This document shows, piece by piece, positions 1 through 5,927 of a stretch of DNA of 5,991 nt; positions within the stretch are counted from its first letter, which is position 1, and every line of letters begins with the position of its first letter. This stretch comes from Sphingobacteriia bacterium. Lineage in GTDB: Bacteria > Bacteroidota > Bacteroidia > UBA7662. The notes beneath the pieces were generated by a model, which worked only from the letters and a program-made list of their open reading frames with translations, was not told where the DNA came from and did no database searches. Position numbers and translations under genes: made by a program. The stretch is taken from assembly GCA_009926245.1 (NCBI GenBank), contig RFPG01000086.1, positions 1 through 5,991 of the forward strand, written 5' to 3'.

Positions 1-1023
1 ACCTTGGCCAGCGATTCAACGGATACGCTGCGGACCCCAAACTTTGACCCTTCCGCCTTTGGCGCAGGTCGTTATAACATCGCCTACACCATCAACATGC
101 CCGCCGGGACCACCGATCAATTTCCGGCTGATAATGTTGTAAATCAAGGCTTTGTCATCAATTCCCGTATTATATCCAAGGCCCGTTTGGATTCTCTTGG
201 AAATATGTTATACTCCGGGGGTATCCGTCCATCGGATGCCACAGCCGGCCCTTATGACTTTGGTATTTGGTATTATGCCAACAAAGGATCTCGCCTCAAA
301 GTCGATTCCATTCGTTTCTCCTTTGTTACAAATCCCGGCAGCAATCTCGTCAATGAATCTGTCTTGGGCAAAGTCAGCGAGTGGTTGGACCTGAATCAGG
401 ACGGCGTTGTTGATGCTGGCGAAATCGTTGACTTGGCGGATGGTATCTACACCTACACCGACACATCGGGCAGTAATTCTCAACGCTCGGTTTTGGTCAC
501 CGATATCATCAACAATACACCGGGGGTGATTCTGGCCGATTCCAGTATTTACCTCTTCTCGGCCTATTATGCCGGTTCTCAGACCACGGTATTCACCAAT
601 GTGGATCCGCAGGTTGACTACACCCTGACCCGGGATATCTACCAGCAATACATTAGCCCGGTCTTTAGCGGAACCTGGAATCCCAACGGGTTCGGCCCTA
701 ACCGGGTTCCGGCCGTTTCGGCTGTCACCAGCAGTGCCACCGCATCGGTTCGGGAAAACGTTCAGAACACCCTGGAGGTAAGGGCCTTCCCGAACCCCGT
801 ATCGGATCGCCTCCATCTCTTGGTTCGCAACGATGGTCCCATCGGAGTTCTCCAATACAGCATCAGCGATCTCTCCGGTCGGCGCGTAGCGAACGGTATC
901 GAAACGCCCGAAGGAGCAGGCTCGACCCTCACCCTGGGTGTGGCTTCGTTGGAACCCGGTATTTATCACTTGCACATCAGCAACGGCAAGCTGGCCCGCA
1001 CCCTGCGCTTTATCAAGCGCTAA
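1..1023 (+). CDS. Secreted protein with T9SS C-terminal sorting tail, 5' end missing
   Basis: The frame is open to the left edge, so the N-terminus and signal peptide lie outside the window; the TTG at position 4 is not a convincing start. Residues below count from that TTG. The last 80 residues have the hallmarks of a type IX secretion (Por) sorting domain: FPNPVSD at 262-268, ISDLSGR at 287-293, LEPGIYHLHI at 317-326 and a basic end, RFIKR. Such tails send proteins across the outer membrane, where they are cleaved and usually anchored or released. The middle (about 85-215) is a beta-rich region rich in Thr, Ser, Asp and Asn. It includes DLNQDGVVDAGE at 129-140, which fits a DxNxDGxxDxxE EF-hand or dockerin-like calcium loop. 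No catalytic motif is visible, so the actual role (adhesin, structural or enzyme appendage) is unknown. The stop codon lies inside the 3' end of the convergent dus gene. Confidence 0.85.
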   Translation, partial: TLASDSTDTLRTPNFDPSAFGAGRYNIAYTINMPAGTTDQFPADNVVNQGFVINSRIISKARLDSLGNMLYSGGIRPSDATAGPYDFGIWYYANKGSRLKVDSIRFSFVTNPGSNLVNESVLGKVSEWLDLNQDGVVDAGEIVDLADGIYTYTDTSGSNSQRSVLVTDIINNTPGVILADSSIYLFSAYYAGSQTTVFTNVDPQVDYTLTRDIYQQYISPVFSGTWNPNGFGPNRVPAVSAVTSSATASVRENVQNTLEVRAFPNPVSDRLHLLVRNDGPIGVLQYSISDLSGRRVANGIETPEGAGSTLTLGVASLEPGIYHLHISNGKLARTLRFIKR

Positions 1024-2029
1024 TCTCGACGCCTCCCAAGGCGTTGCTGTACTGCGATTCGATCAAAGAAAGCAAGTCACGGACCTCATCGGGGTCCATG
1101 CTTTGCACCAATTGACTGCGGATTTCTTTGATATGATCAAAGCCTTTGAAGTAGGGCGCGTAATGCCTTCGCATTTCCAAGAGTCCCAGTTTGGGACCCT
1201 TCCAAACCAGCGAACGTTCCAAATGTTCGCGACAGGCTGCTAGCCGTTCGGCAACGGTGGGCGGATCCAAGGTCTCTCCGGTTTGGAGATAATGCTTAAT
1301 TTCCCTAAAAATCCAGGGGTACCCGATCGCAGCCCTTCCAATCATCAAGCCATCCACCCCGTATCGCTCGCGGTACGAAGCCGCTTTGGCAGGACTGTTG
1401 ATATCCCCGTTTCCAAAAACCGGAATGTGCATGCGCTGATTGGCTTTGACCTCGCCGATGAGGGTCCAATCCGCTTCGCCTTTGTACATCTGAACCCGGG
1501 TGCGGCCGTGGATTGCAATCGCAGCCACCCCGATGTCTTGCAGGGCTTCGGCTAGGTAAACAATGTGTTTGGAGTTGTCGTCCCATCCCAGTCGGGTCTT
1601 GACGGTCAAAGGCTTGGGGCTGCGCTTGACCAGCTCCGCTGTTATCTGAATTAGTTTGGGCAAATTGCGAAGCATGCCGGAACCGGCATCCTTGCACACC
1701 ACGTTTTTGACGGGACAACCAAAGTTCAAATCAATCAAATCGGGGTTGACTTCGGCTACTTTGTCAACGGCCCCCAACATCGGTTCCAATTCACCCCCAA
1801 AGATTTGGATCCCCATCGGGCGTTCGTCGTCGTAGATATCCAATTTTTGGCGACTCTTGATGGCATCCCGCACCAACCCCTCCGAAGAAATAAACTCGGT
1901 GTACATCAAGTCGGCGCCTCCTTGTTTGCAAACAGCCCGAAAGGGGGGGTCGCTGACATCCTCCATGGGAGCCAGGAGCAGTGGAAAAGGGCCCAAATCG
2001 AGGGGGCCGATGCAAACCGAGGGGGTCAT
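1013..2029 (-). CDS. dusB: tRNA-dihydrouridine synthase, DusB type
   Basis: This 338-residue FMN enzyme reduces specific uridines in tRNA D-loops to dihydrouridine, using NAD(P)H, in the cytoplasm. The TIM-barrel motifs appear in the family order: LLLAPMEDVSDPPFR (17-31, FMN phosphate/entry strand), TEFISS (44-49), LIDLNFGCPVKNV (98-110) with the catalytic proton-donor Cys at 105, VKTRLGW (143-149), IHGRTR (173-178), VFGNGDI (204-210) and LMIGRAAIGYPWIFREI (228-244). Cys105 aligns with Cys100 of E. coli DusB. The C-terminal 90 residues form the helical tRNA-binding domain. Length is normal. The ATG at 2029 sits directly before the first strand, and no Shine-Dalgarno site is seen, as is usual in Bacteroidota. 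The gene is divergent from the CPBP gene and its last 11 bases overlap the end of the convergent T9SS gene. The Dus assignment is very sure; the DusB subclass is less so. Confidence 0.96.
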   Translation of the reverse strand: MTPSVCIGPLDLGPFPLLLAPMEDVSDPPFRAVCKQGGADLMYTEFISSEGLVRDAIKSRQKLDIYDDERPMGIQIFGGELEPMLGAVDKVAEVNPDLIDLNFGCPVKNVVCKDAGSGMLRNLPKLIQITAELVKRSPKPLTVKTRLGWDDNSKHIVYLAEALQDIGVAAIAIHGRTRVQMYKGEADWTLIGEVKANQRMHIPVFGNGDINSPAKAASYRERYGVDGLMIGRAAIGYPWIFREIKHYLQTGETLDPPTVAERLAACREHLERSLVWKGPKLGLLEMRRHYAPYFKGFDHIKEIRSQLVQSMDPDEVRDLLSLIESQYSNALGGVEISA

Positions 2030-2054
2030 GATTGGATGGGTCGCTAAGGCTGGT

Positions 2055-2062
2055 CAAATTTA
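2055..2062 (-). promoter_or_regulatory. Candidate Bacteroidota -7 box for dusB
   Basis: On the minus strand this reads TAAATTTG, an exact match to the TAnnTTTG -7 element of the Bacteroidota primary sigma factor. It would give a 5' leader of about 20 bases before the dusB ATG at 2029. I found no TTTG -33 element at the usual 17-23 bp spacing upstream, so the support is one box plus position. Confidence 0.4.
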
Positions 2063-2102
2063 GACCCTAAAAGCGCTTCGGGTCTTCCCCTGTCTTTGTG
2101 GT

Positions 2103-2110
2103 TAAATTTG
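2103..2110 (+). promoter_or_regulatory. Candidate Bacteroidota -7 box for the CPBP-cdsA unit
   Basis: TAAATTTG matches TAnnTTTG exactly and is the mirror image of the box for dusB, 40 bp away. A degenerate TTCG at 2077-2080 could serve as a -33 element at 22-bp spacing. Initiation would fall near 2117, which leaves a leader of about 23 bases before TTG 2140 and argues against translation starting at GTG 2098. Confidence 0.4.
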
Positions 2111-2139
2111 GGGGTTGTTTTTGGTTTAGCCCCACTCGT

Positions 2140-3117
2140 TTGAACGCTGTATCCCCCCTACGCTCTCTCTTGACCCTTGTCATGGCCTGTCTCCTGTCGG
2201 GCATGGCTTTTTCGGCCCTGGGCATGAGCCTCTTGCCTCGATTCACGGGCCTGGGCATGGACGATTTGACTCGAGGGATCGAATACTACGGTCAGAAGGC
2301 GGCATGGGAGGAATGGTTGAGGACCCTGAAGCTGCAAGGCTGGGAATTGAGTCTTGGAGTCATGGGCTTGCAGGCTTTGACGTCCCTGGGTTTTTTTGTG
2401 TTACCGGGGTTTTGGTTTTTGCAAAATCATTTGGAAGGCCGGGATGAACTTCAACCGCATCCATTGCACGGGGGATGGTTTGCTGGAACAGGCCTGATTC
2501 AAGCCTTGCTTTCGGTGGCGGTACTCTTGGCCTTTCTTCCTTTGATCTACAATGTTTATCATTGGAATCATGCCCTCCGTCTGCTTTCGGATTCCATTCC
2601 GCTGGTGGCCCAATGGGTTCAAACCGAAGAGCAGGCATCGCGCTTGATTGCCCTGTTGCTGGACCAAAGCGGAGCCACCTTGGCCGTTGGGGGGGTGTTG
2701 GTTTTGGTCATTCTGCCGGCGGTGGGGGAAGAGCTCGTTTTTCGAGGGAGTCTGCAACCACTCTTGGGGCGCATTCTGGGTCGACCCCATGCGGCGGTTT
2801 GGGTTTCGGCTCTGATTTTTAGCGCGATCCACGGTCAATGGTTGGGTTTTGTTCCTCGCTTTTTGCTGGGCGCCTTGTTCGGTTATCTGGCCCTTTGGTC
2901 GGGTTCTTTGTGGCCTTCGGTCCTGGCTCATATGAGCAATAATTTGTTATCGCTACTCGCCTATCGCTGGAATTGGCTGAATGCAAGGGCGGTTATCGAG
3001 GAAGCCAACGCGCCTTACCGGTGGAGCGATGCGCCGATGGCTTGGTGGGTTGTGTTACCGGCTACCGTGGTCGGGGTTTTCCTTTTGGTCCAATGGGCGG
3101 CCCGCACCAAAACGTAG
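2140..3117 (+). CDS. CPBP-family intramembrane metalloprotease (CAAX-protease-like)
   Basis: This is an integral membrane protein of the CPBP (Abi/CAAX prenyl protease 2-like, Rce1-related) family; the substrate is unknown. Counting from the TTG at 2140 (325 residues), the signature motifs are EELVFR at 197-202 (EExxxR), FSAIH at 227-231 (FxxxH) and HMSNN at 264-268 (HxxxN), so all expected catalytic positions are present. Hydrophobic segments lie near 6-32, 69-94, 113-137, 179-195, 217-233, 239-256, 261-276 and 300-319. The start is uncertain: GTG at 2098 would add 14 residues, while ATG at 2182 would cut into the first membrane segment. I prefer TTG 2140 because the 2098 extension overlaps a good -7 box at 2103-2110 and because NAVSPLRSLL is a sensible N-terminus for TM1. 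The stop is only 2 bp before cdsA, so the two are probably co-transcribed. Confidence 0.9.
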   Translation: MNAVSPLRSLLTLVMACLLSGMAFSALGMSLLPRFTGLGMDDLTRGIEYYGQKAAWEEWLRTLKLQGWELSLGVMGLQALTSLGFFVLPGFWFLQNHLEGRDELQPHPLHGGWFAGTGLIQALLSVAVLLAFLPLIYNVYHWNHALRLLSDSIPLVAQWVQTEEQASRLIALLLDQSGATLAVGGVLVLVILPAVGEELVFRGSLQPLLGRILGRPHAAVWVSALIFSAIHGQWLGFVPRFLLGALFGYLALWSGSLWPSVLAHMSNNLLSLLAYRWNWLNARAVIEEANAPYRWSDAPMAWWVVLPATVVGVFLLVQWAARTKT

Positions 3118-3119
3118 CC

Positions 3120-4010
3120 ATGGAATCCCTCCTCTCTACCGCACCCCCAACCGGTCGTTCCAAACCCCGCACCCTAACGGCATTGGGGGTGGCCGCGGTC
3201 ATTCTGTGCGTTTGGTGGGCCGGGGTCCCGCTGATTCGACTCTTTTTGGCGGTATTGGCCGGAGGTTGTTGTTGGGAAATTTATTTGCGGCTGCAACCCG
3301 GCAACCCGGACCATCCCCGTCGGGCCGCCATGGCCGCTGCCTGTCTGGGCCTTTTGACCGTCGGGCTCTGGCCCTTGGGCGATCAACTTCCGGCAAGGTC
3401 CGCCAACGCTCCGTTGATGGTGGCAGGGATTGCTTTGGCCTTTGTACCGGGTTGGTGGTTGTTAAAAAGCAATTACATGCACCGTCGGCAACACCCCTTG
3501 GTCCAATCCGTGTTGCGCTGGGCTTCGGTGGTGGCCTATGTGGTGGCGCCCCTTCTCTTGTTTCGTAACATCTGCCTGGACCCGTGTCCGGTTCTGGGGG
3601 GGCTCACAGGACCGGATGCTTTTTTGGCTTGCTTTGGTCTGCTATGGATTCTGGACAGCGGGGCCTTGCTGGTTGGAAAGCGCTGGGGGCGACTTCCCTT
3701 GCATCGACGCATTTCGCCCTCCAAAACCCTGGAAGGCAGCTTGGCCGGTTGGTTGTTTTGTGCCTTGGCCGGTTGGTTCTTGTACCCCTCCCTTTTTGGA
3801 ATCCGCGCGGCGGATGGTTGGGGTTGGGTGGCTCTGGGGGCCGGCCCCGTGGGCATCGCAGGCGATTTGATGGAATCCGCCCTCAAGCGCAAAGCAGGTG
3901 TCAAAGACAGCGGGCATTGGTTGCCAGGACACGGTGGATGGCTGGATCGCTTTGATTCGCTCTTGGCCTTGGCCGTTTGGGTTGGAATCTGGAAATGGGT
4001 CCTGGCCTAA
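3120..4010 (+). CDS. cdsA: Phosphatidate cytidylyltransferase (CDP-diacylglycerol synthase)
   Basis: This inner-membrane enzyme condenses CTP with phosphatidic acid to give CDP-diacylglycerol, the branch point for phosphatidylserine/PE and phosphatidylglycerol. The protein has 296 residues, a normal length, and multiple hydrophobic segments (about 18-50, 70-85, 97-115, 133-149, 167-186, 205-224, 234-247 and 280-295). The C-terminal family signature is clear: SALKRKAGVKDSGHWLPGHG starting at residue 253, followed by the DRFD of 276-279. The upstream conserved block is also present: D179, GKRWG 186-190 and ISPSKTLEG 198-206. Two positions differ from the usual pattern: Trp274 after HGG, where a smaller hydrophobic residue is normal, and Leu183 where Tyr is common. 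The ATG at 3120 follows the upstream stop by 2 bp. The frame is open further upstream to 2973, but that stretch lies inside the CPBP gene and has no CdsA character. Function is secure. Confidence 0.95.
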   Translation: MESLLSTAPPTGRSKPRTLTALGVAAVILCVWWAGVPLIRLFLAVLAGGCCWEIYLRLQPGNPDHPRRAAMAAACLGLLTVGLWPLGDQLPARSANAPLMVAGIALAFVPGWWLLKSNYMHRRQHPLVQSVLRWASVVAYVVAPLLLFRNICLDPCPVLGGLTGPDAFLACFGLLWILDSGALLVGKRWGRLPLHRRISPSKTLEGSLAGWLFCALAGWFLYPSLFGIRAADGWGWVALGAGPVGIAGDLMESALKRKAGVKDSGHWLPGHGGWLDRFDSLLALAVWVGIWKWVLA

Positions 4011-4011
4011 G

Positions 4012-4055
4012 GGGCCTTTTGGCGGTTTGAACCTTATTTTTGGCGGGCCTTTGGC
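4012..4055 (+). repeat. Short imperfect direct repeats in cdsA-gdh gap
   Basis: The 83-bp gap between cdsA and the dehydrogenase contains two overlapping near-repeats. GGGCCTTTTGGC at 4012-4023 recurs as GGGCCTTTGGC at 4045-4055, and TTTTGGCGG at 4017-4025 recurs exactly at 4038-4046. They flank the candidate -7 box. They could be regulator half-sites or simply low-complexity G/T-rich sequence; nothing else supports a binding site. Confidence 0.3.
4035..4042 (+). promoter_or_regulatory. Candidate -7 box for glutamate dehydrogenase
   Basis: TATTTTTG fits TAnnTTTG and lies 51 bp before the ATG at 4094, predicting a leader of about 45 bases that includes an 8-T tract at 4069-4076. No -33 TTTG is seen at normal spacing. 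If real, it would let gdhA and psd be transcribed separately from cdsA. Confidence 0.3.
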
Positions 4056-4093
4056 TTGAATTCCCTCCTTTTTTTTCACCTAAACTCCAGTTT

Positions 4094-5362
4094 ATGTCCG
4101 AGAATAAGTCGGTCTCCGTCCACGAAAACCCTTTTGATTCCATGATGTCCCGCTTTGACGGGGCAGCCAAAATTCTTAACCTGGATCAGGGAATTTACAA
4201 TGTCCTCAAATCGCCTGCCAAACAAGTCATTGTTAACCTACCGGTTTCGATGGACAACGGCAGCATTCAGATTTTTGAGGGGATTCGTGTTGTTCATAAC
4301 ATCAACCTGGGCCCGGCCAAAGGAGGAATTCGTTATTCGCTGGATGTTGATCTGGACGAGGTCAAGGCCCTGGCGGCTTGGATGACCTGGAAATGCGCTG
4401 TCTCGAACATTCCTTTTGGGGGTGGCAAAGGCGGGGTCAAATGCGACCCCCGGTCCATGTCGGTTGGTGAATTGGAGCGCCTAACGCGGGCCTATACCCG
4501 CGCTATGATTGATGTTTTCGGTCCCGAAAAGGACATCCCTGCACCGGATATGGGAACAGGCCCCCGCGAAATGGCTTGGATTATGGATCAATATTCCCGC
4601 TTGGTCGGCTACTCCTCTCCTTCGGTCGTCACCGGAAAGCCCCTGGTCATGGGCGGTTCCAAAGGCCGGGTCGAAGCGACCGGTCGTGGCGTCATGGTGG
4701 CTGCGCGCAGTGCCATGCTCAAAATGGGACTGAATCCTTTCAAATCAACGTGTGCGGTTCAGGGCTTTGGCAATGTGGGTTCCATCTCGGCCAAACTCAT
4801 GGAGCAACAAGGCCTCAAAATCCTGGCGATATCGGATGTTACCGGTGGCTATTACAACAGCAACGGCATTAACATCCAAGAAGCTATGGCCTATAGCGCG
4901 GCCCATGGAAATCAATTGGCCGGTTTTGGCGGGGCTGAACCCATCTCCAATGAAGCTTTGTTGGAATTACCGGTGGATGTTTTGATTCCAGCCGCTATGG
5001 AAGACCAAATCACCGCCCAAAATGCCGGGCGCATCCAGGCCAAGCTCATCGTCGAAGGGGCCAACGGACCCATCGCCGCCAGTGCAGACGAAACCTTGAA
5101 CCAAAAGGGGATCCTGGTGGTTCCAGACATCTTGGCCAATGCCGGTGGTGTAACGGTTTCTTACTTTGAATGGGTCCAAAACCGTTTGGGTTATTTCTGG
5201 ACCGAAGAGCGGGTGAATCGCCGCGCCGATCGGAACATGAAAGAGGCCTTTGAAGTGGTCTACCAAACCAGCCTCAAGCATCAATGCAGCATGCGCATCG
5301 CTGCCTACGTTGTCGCCATCGATAAGGTTGCCCAGGTCACGCAGTTGCGCGGTGGTATCTAA
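4094..5362 (+). CDS. gdhA: Glu/Leu/Phe/Val family dehydrogenase, glutamate dehydrogenase
   Basis: This 422-residue cytoplasmic enzyme interconverts glutamate with 2-oxoglutarate and ammonia using NAD(P), normally as a hexamer. The substrate domain shows GPAKGGIRY (73-81, with Lys76), Lys100 in MTWKCA, and the family active-site motif PFGGGKGG (107-114) with the catalytic Lys112; PDMGT (151-155) holds the catalytic-type Asp152. The Rossmann domain has GFGNVGS (224-230) and ISDVTGGYY (246-254). VSYFEWVQN (355-363) is typical of glutamate rather than leucine dehydrogenases. Asp248 at the end of the second strand does not settle NAD versus NADP. The ATG at 4094 gives the normal family length; the in-frame ATG at 4040 adds 18 residues overlapping the candidate promoter. 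Its TAA is 9 bp before psd in the same frame, so the two are probably transcribed together. Confidence 0.95.
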   Translation: MSENKSVSVHENPFDSMMSRFDGAAKILNLDQGIYNVLKSPAKQVIVNLPVSMDNGSIQIFEGIRVVHNINLGPAKGGIRYSLDVDLDEVKALAAWMTWKCAVSNIPFGGGKGGVKCDPRSMSVGELERLTRAYTRAMIDVFGPEKDIPAPDMGTGPREMAWIMDQYSRLVGYSSPSVVTGKPLVMGGSKGRVEATGRGVMVAARSAMLKMGLNPFKSTCAVQGFGNVGSISAKLMEQQGLKILAISDVTGGYYNSNGINIQEAMAYSAAHGNQLAGFGGAEPISNEALLELPVDVLIPAAMEDQITAQNAGRIQAKLIVEGANGPIAASADETLNQKGILVVPDILANAGGVTVSYFEWVQNRLGYFWTEERVNRRADRNMKEAFEVVYQTSLKHQCSMRIAAYVVAIDKVAQVTQLRGGI

Positions 5363-5371
5363 GGTCCCATC

Positions 5372-5905
5372 GTGATCCATCGCGAAGGTTATACCCTGAT
5401 TTTGGCCACCCTCATCCTCTGCGGGGTGGGGGCCTGGTCGGTGCATCGTTACTTGACGAGTCCTACCTGGCTTGCTTGGGTCGCCTATCTCTTGCTGGGG
5501 GTGATCACCGTTCTGGTTATTCAATTTTTTCGCAACCCGCAACGAAACACCGTTTTGGATCCGGAACGCATCATCGCACCGGCGGATGGGCAAGTGGTCA
5601 TCATCGAGAAGGTGCGAGAACCGGAATATTTTGGGGACGAGCGTTTGCAGATTTCCATCTTTATGTCCCCGATTAACGTCCATGTGAACCGCAATCCGGT
5701 GAGCGGGGTGGTTTCTTACTTTCGGTACCATCCGGGCGATTACCTGGTCGCATGGCACCCCAAGTCTTCGACCCTCAACGAACGAACCACCGTGGTGGTG
5801 CGTGCCCAAAACGGACAAGAGGTTTTGTTTCGTCAAATTGCGGGGGCCCTGGCCCGCCGAATTCGTTGGTATGTCGCTGAAGGCGATACGGTGAAGCAGG
5901 GTGCG
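5372..5905 (+). CDS. psd: Phosphatidylserine decarboxylase proenzyme (short PSD-A type), broken at 3' end
   Basis: PSD removes CO2 from phosphatidylserine to make phosphatidylethanolamine and normally self-cleaves at a Gly-Ser site to form a pyruvoyl cofactor. From the GTG at 5372 the protein begins MIHREGY, as many Bacteroidota PSDs do, followed by two membrane segments (about 8-26 and 33-50). Conserved blocks are APADGQVV (69-76), FMSPINVHVNRNPVSG (97-112), WHPKSSTLNERTTVVV (128-143), FRQIAGALARRI (153-164) and EGDTVKQG (170-177). Homology ends at about Ala178. The frame stays open to the window end, but the rest (PRNGGFVTRRQG...) is not PSD-like, and the expected FGFIKFGS-type cleavage region is absent. 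The start follows the gdhA stop by 9 bp, with a weak AAGG at 5361-5364. The missing C-terminus seems to lie inverted at 5928-5991, so as given this copy cannot make an active enzyme. Confidence 0.93.
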
Positions 5906-5927
5906 ATTCCCCGAAACGGAGGGTTTG
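5903..5927. other. Inversion junction with small hairpin
   Basis: These bases lie between the last PSD-like codon on the plus strand and the stop codon of the inverted PSD fragment. Read on the minus strand they would be sequence just downstream of psd. They contain a possible 5-bp hairpin with an AAA loop, CCCCG/CGGAG at 5909-5921 (one G-T wobble when read on the minus strand as RNA), which could be part of the natural psd terminator. There is no T-run. The exact breakpoint cannot be fixed from the sequence, but is probably within 5903-5910. Confidence 0.5.

Noticed and set aside
208..975. Minus-strand open frame (255 codons) opposite the T9SS protein gene
   Set aside because: It is antisense to a frame with a clear sorting-tail signature and shows no domain or motif of its own.
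2973..3119. 49-residue N-terminal extension of cdsA
   Set aside because: It lies wholly within the CPBP gene in another frame, is unlike any CdsA N-terminus, and a good ATG exists 2 bp after the CPBP stop.
4004..4020. Possible terminator after cdsA (GGCC, 5-base loop, GGCC, TTTT)
   Set aside because: The stem is only 4 bp, overlaps the stop codon, and is followed by just four T residues; too weak to call.
4069..4076. Run of eight T residues as a terminator tail
   Set aside because: No stable stem precedes it; only 3-bp pairings are visible.
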